Assembly: GCF_018143015.1 (NCBI RefSeq)
Contig: NC_054741.1
Span: 64,144,697-64,208,696, forward strand
Length of the DNA: 64,000 nt
DNA from: Lytechinus variegatus
Taxonomy: Eukaryota > Echinodermata > Echinoidea > Temnopleuroida > Toxopneustidae
Direction: 5' to 3'
The notes under the pieces are model-generated. The model saw only the letters and a list, made by a program, of their open reading frames with translations, was not told the origin of the DNA and ran no database searches. The translations under genes and the position numbers were made by a program. Every line of letters starts with the position of its first letter. The stretch's first letter is position 1. Shown here one piece after another: positions 19,596-31,500 of the stretch.

Positions 19596-22500
19596 GTACG
19601 TATCTCCCCATACCTCCGGCAGGGCAGGGCTAGCAAGCGCAAGGTACCGTACCGTTAATACCTCGCAATACGTACGTGTTACTGTGAGTGAGCCAGGGTG
19701 GTATTCTGAAGCTTGAGTCGAGTCAATGTTTGATCAATGTCATCGAGCGCCGGAGCAGATTTTGCAAATGGTTGCATCGAAAGAAAAAAATACTTTTGCT
19801 GGCCGATTCGCGATTCGTTTGGTTCACACAACAGCATCAAAATAAAAAACAGTAACTTATTAAATAGACAGGAATAACTGTCGTTTCTTGGGATTTATTC
19901 AACAATTTCTGACATTTTACTACAATCCCCATTTACCGACGGCAATGTGTCAGTACACACTCTAGGCGACAACGCAATACTTACCCGTGTTAAGAAACTG
20001 GGACTCCACTCACGCGCATTTGGGCCGCCCTAGCTTAGAACTAAGCTTTGTTTCACGAAAAAATTGAATATTCTTATAATTCAATACATGTAACTAATTA
20101 GATTAGTACTGTTAAATCGGTACTCACCGGTTCTTTTCTTGAATTTTCTTGAAAATTCCCACGCTTCTGGCTTCAATTCTGCGATAGATTCTGTTGCCAT
20201 AGACAGCTACACATGCAACTTTATTTATAAATGGAGCGCCCCTTACGAGAGTCGCTAATGCCGCGGAAAAATTGTTAGGCATTTTGGCCTGTGGTCAAGG
20301 CGTTCTGTTCTATTTTTTTTATAGGTATGAGATCGAAATCACAGCGACTATTCACACTGTTCCATAATGATTCCGAAAGGAGGTGCAACACCCCCCACCC
20401 ACATGGGCGCAAATCCCAGGGGGACACTTCCCCCTAACCCAAAATAGTAGGGGCACATTATCAAATGTCCCCCTACTATTTTTGTTCTTTTATATATGAT
20501 GGAAAGAAATAGGCCTACATCATTTAAATCGAAGTAAAACATGTATTTTGGACGAGACGACCTTCTTTTGGGGGTGATAAACCTTCCTTTTTGTTTTTTT
20601 TTTGTTAGTTTGTTTTTGTTTTTTTTTGCCTGTTTTCCAGCCCCTGGTCCCCTACCTTAGATTTCCACCCTTGCCTCCCACTACTCTTGATATTGTTTGC
20701 GAATCTGTTTTGTAAATTAAAGGGGAATTTCACCCTGATAAAAAGATGATGAAAATATGAAAAAAAAACATTTCAAAATATCGATGAAGGTGTTATTTGA
20801 CAAAAAATGGAGCTGATAGAATTTAGAATGCTTGATTTATTGTGACGTCTATAACGAGCAGTTGCTCTATCCTAAATATAAAATGCCCAAATTTCCCATT
20901 TTTAATGGTCCGTAACGACCCACTTTTTTCTTTTTGATAACAAGTATGAATTGATATAGGCCTACTAAAATGTACCATAAAAATCATTATCATGTATTTC
21001 TTGACATTTCATTTACTTTTTTACCATAATAATAGCTGCTTGCAAAGGCCTACGCCGTCACAAAAAAACCCGGGGGGGGGGGGGGGCCACTTACATTGAC
21101 GAGTGGATACCATGCGCGACCAAAAAAAAACGTAAAAAGGATGTCCTTTTCACGATAGGGCACGTTACCTACGTAACGTGATAAGGGTGTCAAAAACACA
21201 AAAATAACGAAAAAAGGGTATCTATTAATTCGCTAGGAAAACCGTCGTGTTTAGGGTCTAATTTGCGGGGATGATAAAACAAAATCAAAATGTTTTATAA
21301 AGGATGTCCTTTTTGCTCCAACACTTCGTGTTTAGAGTCCGATTTGCGCGAGGTGTAGAAGGTGGGGTCGTACTAAACCAAATAAGGTAAAGCCGACGAC
21401 CGAAGGACCCGTAACAATAAAACATTCCTGTACTTGTTTAGGGGTTCATTTCAGGGAATATTTGCCAAGAGTATCGTTTTTTTCCAATACTTGTTAAGGG
21501 TAGGGTTTCACACGCCAATACTTGTTAAGGGGTGCATTTTCAGAATATGGAAATTACGTGTTTAGGGTGCTTTTCGAGACCCCATGGTCGCGCATGGTAT
21601 CCACTCGTGAATGGAAGTGGCCCCCCCCGGGCAAAAAAAAATCTTACCTTTGAAAAAGATTGGTGGGGGATGGATTTTCCTCGAACGCATACCAATTTTT
21701 TTTCTGCTATTTTCATAATAAACTTTAAATGAATTCAACTTTGCACTACTTAATTTTTTCAAAGACAAAATAACAAAATTACATCTCGTCATCATCATCA
21801 TCACCACTATCATTAGCATCACCATCATCATCACCACAACCGTCACCACAACCATCATCATCACCAAGATAATTTTCATCATCGTCATTGCCATCATCAT
21901 CTTTTTTTTTCTTTATTTTTCCCCATCCCTTCTTCTTTTTTTTCTTCCAATATTCCTCCTTTTTTTTTAGAGCGGCACACCGTCATGCTCCCTCACTGAT
22001 TATCCGCCTCTATATGCTTGGTGTTGTATAAATTGGCGGATACCTGAATGAAATACTGAAGAGAAAATAAGGAAAGGGAAAAAGTAAGAAGAAAAAGAAG
22101 ATGAGGAGAAGAAAAAAGAAAGCCAAACAAATGAAACAAAACAATGTCAAAATTTCGTAATAAAGTCTTCTACGTCAGTTTAATAATGATGTTTTCATTG
22201 AAATGAGAACAAAAAAAGAATTGAAACCATAGGCGGCGGAAGCGGGGACGTTCCCCCCTAAATTTGTTGTTGACCTTTTTTTTTTTTTTTGCTTGTCAAT
22301 TTATTTTCCTACGTCCCCCCTAAAATGTTTGGGTTGAGAGCCTTTTTTTTGCTTGTCAAATTTTTTTTAGGTTGTCCCCTCCTAAAATTTGGGGCTTCCG
22401 CCGCCAATGATTGAAACAATGAGGTAAAAAGGACTACATTATATAGTGTAAAGAAATAGAGGGAAGCTCCGAGACAATAAAAAGGTTGAAAAAGAAAAAA

Positions 22501-25500
22501 ATGTGAAAACACAAAGCTCTCACAACATGAGCATAATAACAAATAATAACAAATAAGCGAGGACAAGTAGCTGAGGGACCCCCCCCCCCCAACTCTCTCT
22601 AGTTATCTATCTATCCGACTCGATTATATAAGAGAAGAATTTACTAATCAAAATATTATGAGCAAAAAGCACGAGCTGATATTTTTTATGAATATTCAAA
22701 ACTGATAGAGAGACGCAATCGAATTATTCGATTGCGACAAAATTGATGATCTGAGAATTTATTGTTTTTAGGAATTCATTAAAAGCATAAAGTTGATCAG
22801 CATTAAAATATGGCAGGCGCAACGCATGAGCTAAAGCTTTATAGGCATACACCGATAAAAAATTTTAAGTATTTTTTGTAATCATGAAAAAAATTGATAT
22901 TTCATGAAAGAAAGCTCAAATCCCGAGGAGGAATATTCTTATGAATTGACTTTAAAAAAAACTGTGGTAAGCCCCATTTAATATTTGATTATAAGTCGAA
23001 TAAAACAGTAAAAGCTGAAAAACGTTCGCGTGATATTTGGCAACCTCCCCCCCAAAAAAAAAAAATAAATAAATAAAAAATAAAAAAAAGTTTTTAACTA
23101 TAATAATGATCGAAGGTAATTTTGTCTCGCGTAGAACTGAAAAAAAAATGAAAAAAAGATTGTCACTAAAAAAATGAAGGTAATTTTGACCCACGTAAAA
23201 TTTGGCGAGCCCCCCCAAAAAAAAAGGAAAAAAGGTTTTAACAAGCAAAAAAGGCTAAAAAAGAGAAAGAAGAGACAAGAATAATTATGAACGAAATATC
23301 CCCATTACAAATAATGCTGTGATCATCATAAGGGAGGGGTCGCATAACTAGTATGAACAACGTATTTAATTCCAAAATATTTACTATAAATCTCAATAGG
23401 GGGATCGGGCAGAAATGCTCACCCCCACCACCCCGATCCGCCAGAAATGCTCACCCCCACCCCCACCCCCCCCCCCCCCCGATCCGCCACTGATTCCAAT
23501 CAATAATGATATTTATCTGCAATACTGATACTTTGGAATCAAGATACTGAAGATTGATACGCTTTACATAAATTATGAACGTCTGACAAAAAGATAATCT
23601 ACCGATCACCTGACCGATCAGCTGACCAGTTCGCGTATCACTTCGGAGTTGATCACTCGTCGCAGCTGTGTGGAACGCTCACCGAAAATCAACAAAAAGG
23701 GCCTGAAATGTAAGTTTAATGATAATCTATTTTAATTTGAACTACTTAATTAATACTTTTAATGTCTCCCCACCAAATGAAAGTCATATCACTTAACTCC
23801 AATTTGTATTAAGGCGTACATTTACCAAAGTCTTGGGTTGGAAATCAGAACAGCATTGTCTAACCCATATTTTTGGGTAATGTCGCCTATGAGGTCCATA
23901 CATGTTAATGTTTGGACCTCATTGGTACTAGGAGTGGTCAGTACAAGCCTTCATGTGTAATCTGGTCCGACAATTCGGCGGACGGGTTTTGTCCAGATTT
24001 GTTACTTCTTTTAGATTCTAAATGACATTATATTATCTTGGACGAAGGTCCACTATTTTCGTTAGACTCTAATCTTTCTATTGATATCATATACATTTTA
24101 TAATATTTTGAAAATATACGTTACCGATGAGTTATTCCCCGGGTTATTCCTTATTTTTTTACTTTCTGCCGGAGAGGAAAATATGGCAGCCGTCAACGAG
24201 TTGTGCTTTTATCAAGGCTTTCCGATTAAATTTTCAATATCTTGGCCAATCAATGCGAGCGACAAGTTCCGAACGCACGCGCCCACATCAATATGTTCAA
24301 GCGCAGCGCAAAGCAGCAGCGGCACAAATCGCGATAGGTAGCGACTGGTAAATACGTCTGTAATGATGATGACGTCATCCAAGATGGCAACTTACGTTGA
24401 CCAACGAAAGGATCGAAGATGACGATGTTTCGATCATCATTTCAAAAGAATTAGCGGTAACTGAGGTCTAAGGTACGATATTTCTGAATTTTAAACATTT
24501 TTTCGTAAATATGGATGTGATTTCTTTTTCATAATATGACATTTTATGTACAAAAAAACGATCGGAAAATCGGGTTCCCGCTGTTCGATCTAACGTTACT
24601 GCTAAAATACGTTGTCTGTACGTACGGGCCTCCAAGCTTTTCAGTCTATGTATTGGTGAGTGAGCCAACGCAGTTCAGCGGAACAACCAAAATACAGAGA
24701 CTGAAGCTTTTGGTCTACTTATTAAACTACTTGATTTATATTATATTCCCCCCCTGAAATGAAACCGATTGTGCAATTATGATGCCTATTCACCATTAAT
24801 TTTAACTTTATTTTGATCATAGCTCGAGTCTTACTAATCTGCTCGTGCCGAGATAATTTATGCACAATAAAATGAATTCATGAATGGAAGTCATCTTCTT
24901 CTGTCCAGTCTGGTACAGTCCGCCACTGGCGTATTATCGCCATCGATCATGCATGCGCAGTACTGTGCTTTAATCAAACCAGAAAATTGCAGGAAAATTG
25001 ACACGATCAACATGAAATATACCTGGCATTAATATATTATATATATATGGGCTATTCCACGGTTACGTTACATTTGGAGACACCTTGACTCATACTTGGA
25101 GCTGTAACTCCATTATTATTGATAGGAACTAAACATCTCCTTATCACAACAAAGTACACAGTCTGACTATCCTTTGTATAAAAACAAAACTTGGGAAATT
25201 TTATTATGCTCCTGGTAAATCTTTGGAATGTGTCGGTTACTCACGTTACATGATTTGGACATGCATAAAATGAAAAGTCGACATAAGTGAAAAGTCTCCT
25301 CATACAAGGCTTTTATGAAAGTTGATTATATCCATTTCAAAGAAGTATGTTAGGGAGACAAACTTTGTATATAATTAAAATATTAAAGAACACATGGTTT
25401 TTACTTGGGGTGCAGATAATATGGTTACTCACGTTACGGTTACTCATGTTACATTTTGTCCATGTATGGTTAACAACACACATGTAATTAAAAATTAAAT

Positions 25501-28500
25501 AATGTGTATAAAATTCATTGCTAGGAACTTAAAAAGAGATTTTTTACCAAAACTTTGAACAATTGGAGCTTTATTTAGGGAGTAAGAGGGAAAAGTATGA
25601 TTTCACTTACTAATTATGCATAAATTAGCATAATCGCTTTTAATACCAATTTGCATGAAATAAATTACCGTATAGTATTGTAGATTATGTCCAAGACAAC
25701 CTGCGCGCAAATTTTCGGCATGATCATGCCGCCAATGGCCGAGATCTCAAGGGGGCCTGGGAGGCCCCCCCCCCCCGGGCCATATCAACTCCCAAAATAC
25801 CCCGGCCTAGATAGGGTTACAGGTAAGGGCATTCAATGTGTTGTTCGAACACTCTTTAAAGTTTGGTTAATCGAAACCAAGTCTTACTAATGCACTCTCG
25901 CCTTGTGAATACTTCTACTAATATTCAATTTTTTGTGTGATTGTATGACCTCTGATATTTTGATGAACAAAGAGTCACATCAAAGAGGTGTACCCTCATT
26001 TTGCTTTTAATTAATCAAAAATAACTTCACAACTCACCATGAGACTTAAAACTTGACATCCCACAGAAAATGTTACCTAACTGAATAATTTTTACTGGTT
26101 ACTCACATTACATGATGGTTACTCACGTTACAGTTTTTCTTCATCATTTTTATAAAAAAAAAGTACTTTTTAATGATTTTCATAGTAATCATTGTGTCAA
26201 AGATTGTTTGAATGAAGAAAATTTAAAATCCCACCTTTAACTATGAAGAATTTTTCTCTCAGAAAACAAGAGTCAGTATTTTCGGTTACGTTACATCATG
26301 TGAGCAGGTTGCAATATTCCTTTTTTAATGAGTACTACAAATTTACTTGAAAAGCTGTTGTGTATTTTAAGTAATTTGACTCTTCTAAACTTCAGAAATA
26401 TATAAAGTGGTATGTTGTTGCAATAACAAAATGGTAATAAGTCATATTTCATTTTTTACTACTATTTTTCTTGTATTTTGGTACAGAATGGAAGACACAA
26501 CTTTTGACCATTTTTTTCCAAAGTATACATATGAAAATAAACTTTTTATTTCTTGTTCCTGAAACTATCATGTATGAAGGACTTCAAGTATTAAAAAATT
26601 CAAGAAAATATTGAATTTGAATTTTTAAGCTCATGTCAACCAACCTGTAGAATTGCCCATATATTATTAATATATTAATATTGATACCATGACCATAGAA
26701 TATTATTTAATTGTAATATTTAACAATACATTTGTATGTGATAATCATTAACATGCATTTAGAGCGTTTGTACTTCAATTTTCACATGAAGATCGATTTG
26801 GGTAAGTGCACTTGTCTAAAATTATCACGTCGGGATTGATTCTCAAACATTGTCAACATGCTGAAACTCTTTTCAAGATCGTAATATCACCATATATTAA
26901 CATTTTACATGAAGAAACAGAGATAATTGCTTTATATTTTTTTCCATCAATTTGAAGCTAGTTTGTGCCCAACATTGGGCTCTGATTTCATGAATGGAAA
27001 ATATGTCATAATTTGCTGACATCGTCAATATTTTTATTATAGCCATAAAATCTTATTAAATCATAATTGTTTAACATCCAATAATAATTTATATGAATTT
27101 AGAGCTCGATTCGAGACATTCTTATTTATTTTGGTTGCATGCTCTTGTGTCTAACTTTAATAAAAAAATGGATTATCATATCAGTATTAACTCTCAAACA
27201 TTGTCATAACTCATATTCCACAATCTTTCCTCAAAATCGTTATATCAGCATTGAATACCAATTCAAATGACCATCCAGAGAAAATTTGTACTACCTTATA
27301 TCTATTTCCATCAATTTGGAGCTCATTTTGGATCCAACTATGCTATCTCAGGCAAGTTACAGTGCTCTCCGCTGGTTGCACTTGTTTTCTGGCAAGCATG
27401 CCTGTTGTTTCGGGAGAGTAAGTGTATGGGGCTGCGGATGGGGCTCAGCTAACGGCTAGGTGTGTGCGAGTCTGAACTGTGAATGTTATTTGACCGAAAA
27501 TCATTCGGATTGACTCTGCATGATTCATGTATTTAATATTGTTTCATTTTAAACTTATATGTTGTGATCTGCAAATATCTTCAACAATCCTCAGCCCTTT
27601 TTGTGTTTTGTGATCATGGAAAATGCAAACAAACTTTGCTCTGTCATCTGCTTGTGCAACACTCACCTGGTCAGCTCATACCAGCATGCAGTGCTAGTGC
27701 AGTGTGTGCATAGCTACCGTATATAGCGCATCGACGCGACGGCAGGAGCGGAAAAAAAGATATCCCCGCCTTCAAAATTTGATGCATCAATGTTCGATCA
27801 AATTAAAGCTGTCGAACTCCGGTTTTCAAAATAATCGATATGACCCGGGCTTAAAAATTATTGTGGCAAATGTTCTTTTAACTTTTCTTGTAACTCAGCA
27901 AGATAAAAACTCGCTAAAATTGTCTAAAATTGGGGCTTAGCCTTCATTGCAGGATACCCCGCTCTCTGTCCAACGTCCCTTGACACGCCCAATATTTTTA
28001 ATAATCATCAGGTCATCCAATAAGGCAATAAAATTAGAAGTGTCTCTGAAAATAATTGAGTGCATTGTTGATATGAGTTGTAATTTACTTGCACCCCTGA
28101 CGCTCTTTCTTGTGCACTTCTGTGCTACAAATAGCTGTGGCTGTTCTCAAACTTAATACATATTTTCTATGAAAAGATTCATCATCTCGATTACCAATTT
28201 TTTTGCTGAAAAGTCTACCAATCCATTGTTATAATGTCTTTGGAATGTCTCCCTTTGTAAAGCATGATGTTCTTGCAGGATTCAGCAAGAAATTATCATT
28301 GCATCCATGTTGTATTGTGCATTAATTCTACCGTATTGTTGTGTTGGGGTTGGATCTTATTGCTCTTTTATTTTCAACCAGACTAAATGAGACGAAGCAA
28401 TACAAAGTCTGTACAGTTCATATATACATTTATTGAAGATGATGACTAAGGTGATGATGATGACAAATAATACAGGAACATGAGTAAGTCTGATGGTGAC

Positions 28501-31500
28501 TATACTCTGCAGTATAAAATATAAACTCTTCAGTAGCTGTCTGTATGCTGGAACAATCTGTAAAGTAATCTGCAATCTGTAATCTCTAACAATCTCTGAA
28601 GTAATCTTCTTTTGGTTCAGAAGTGAACTCCTTATATATTGGTCTGGTCTAGACTCTTTACGATCAAACAGGTGTTGGTCAACCTTGGACGTTTGACCAA
28701 AAACAATCTGTACGTCATAACTTTACTCTGAATTGGGGGAGTTGACTTTTTATGGAAAACATGAAATGTAGTGAATAAGAAACCCATAAAATGTGTGTGC
28801 GTCAGAAGTTTAGCTGGAAGAAGAATGAGTAATACTTTCTAATGAAAGTTGGAGCTGATTAAATATTGATTATGTATAGATATAATATTGAATATGTGAG
28901 ATGTCTTATCATCACATAACAGTATCTCAAAGGTCAAGTCTACCCCAGAAAAAGTTTATTTGAATAAATAGAGAAAAATCAAACAAGAATAACGCTGAAC
29001 ACTTATTCAAAATTGGATGTAAAATAAGAAAGTTATGACATTTTAAAGTTTTGCTTATTTATTTATTTGCTTATTAATATTTATTATATTACTACAAATC
29101 CTATCATAAATCATGTGATAATTCTGTTTACTAAGGCAAGGTCTAAAAGCTAGATATTTGTCTTATCATTTGACTATAATTTCAGGATTAAGTGAAATTT
29201 CACCCTTGAGGTAAATAAACCACATCTGTACAGAAGCTTGAATTGCAATTATGCCCTCTTGTGGCAAAGTCTGATTTTATTTCACTTTCTTGTTTTCTGA
29301 TGGATTTTGCTTTGGGTGGTGCTATTGGTCTGTTTACATCAAGCATGAATCCAGTCGACCCTGAGATAGCAGCCAAGCAATAGGCCAGAGATGTTCTGAT
29401 GGATGTGGACAGGCAGTGCTTCTTCCATGCCAAGAACATGATTGTTTTATGATCACTGATTTGTTTTATATTTCATATCACTAGGTTTTGCATTGGGCGG
29501 TGCTATTGGTCTATTCACATTGAGCATTAATCCCAATGAAAAAGGCCAGAAATATGCATACTTCTTCCACTCAATGAACATGATTGTTCTATCAATCACT
29601 GATTTCGTTTTATTTTTCACATCTTTATTAGGTTTTGCATTGGGTGGTGCTATTAGTCTATTCACATTGAGCATTAATTCCAATGAAAAAGGCCAGAAAT
29701 ATGCATACTTCTTCCACTCAATGAACATGATTGTTCTATCAATCACTGATTTTGTTTTATATTTCATATCACTAGGTTTTGCATTGGGCGGTGCTATTGG
29801 TCTATTCACATTGAGCATTAATCCCAATGAAAAAGGCCAGAAATATGCATACTTCTTCCACTCAATGAACATGATTGTTCTATCAATCACTGATTTCGTT
29901 TTATTTTTCACATCTTTATTAGGTTTTGCATTGGGTGGTGCTATTAGTCTATTCACATTGAGCATTAATTCCAATGAAAAAGGCCAGAAATATGCATATT
30001 TCTCTTCCACTCAATGAACATGATTGTTCTATGATCACTGATTTTGTTTTATTTTTCATATCATTAGGTGTTGCATTGGGTGGTGCTATTGGTCTATTCA
30101 CATTGAGCATTAATCCCGATAAAAAAGGCCAGAAATGTGCATTTTTCTTCCAAGCCGCAAACATGATTTTCTCTGTGACCACTGATTTTGTTTTATTTTT
30201 CATATCTTTATTAGGTTTTGCATTGGGTGGTGCTATTGGTCTATTCACATTGAGCATTAATTCCAGTGAAAAAGGCCAGAAATATGCATACTTCTTCCAC
30301 TCAATGAACATGATTGTTCTATCAATCACTGATTTTGTTTTATTTTTCACACATCTTTATTAGGTTTTGCATTGGGTGGTGCTATTGGTCTGTTCACATC
30401 AAGTGTTAATCCAGTCGACCCTGAGATAGCAGCCAAGCAAAAGGCCAGAGATGTTCTCAAGGATATGGGGAGGCAGTGCTTCTTCCACGCCAAGAACTTT
30501 GCCATGATTGGAGCCATGTTTGCCTGCACTGAATGCCTGGTAGAATCGGTAAGTTACACCAGGATAAAAAGAAAATATTACATTGTCGTGTGTAGGAAGC
30601 ATGAATATAATACAAGGTGATGTTTGAGTCTGCATCAGGGGAAAAAAATTACATGGGGGCTTGGGCGATTTCACTCCCCAAAATATTCAAAAGAGCCCTT
30701 GAAAATGAAAAAAAGAAGCCTCCGTATCACTGCAAGGTTTAACCTTTTCCGATGTTGAAGTTTTAGGCAGTAGGTTGTGAAATGTAGCCAACCTCCCCCC
30801 CCAAAAAATGAATAAGATGAAATGAACAAATAAATAGAATAAAATAAATAAATAGTAATGATAATATTTATAAATGAAATAAAAGAAAAAATAAAGAAAA
30901 GAAAAGAAAAAAGAAGTGAAGTGAAGTGGCGTGACGTTACGTGAAGTAAAGTGAAGTGAAGACCAGTAATTCTGCTTTCCATGATTAGTCACAACAAATT
31001 TCAGGCATAATTTTGTTGAATATGCTTTACATGTACTTCCCTGTGCTAAGTCAAAAAGAATTTTGTGGACCCAAGAGCTTAGGGTTATGGATTGAGGGAA
31101 TCATTGAGCAGAGTTACGTGTACAATACGCTTTTTATGTTGTGTGATTTTCATATTTATAAAAAAAATTGACTTCCAATGTACTTCCCAGACTGTATATA
31201 AGAGTATGGTAGGTGGGTGATGGAGGCCAAGTTGGTTCACATTTCTTAGATTACAGAATAGTTTGGTGAAAGTGACCACAGGAAGTGAAAGCAGAATGCG
31301 AGGACAGGATGATAAACCCTTTGATATATATTTCATTCAGTGCAGTGCACTTGGATCTACTATTACCGTGTTTACACAGTGACACGGCTCGGGGGTTCGA
31401 CACGCGAGCCGTGCTCAACACGGCAATTTTATGCTGTGTAAACGCGATCAGTGTGATCCGCTAGCCGTGTCGAACACGGCTTTTTTGATCCGCCAAAATT

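Noticed and set aside
24081-24351. Short frames starting MAAVNELCFYQGF near copy B of the inverted repeat
   Set aside because: The frame is not kept in copy A and no splice sites support it.
29453-30010. Repetitive minus-strand frame across the TIMM22 array
   Set aside because: Shadow of the plus-strand exon copies; units of 147/144 bp keep both strands open.
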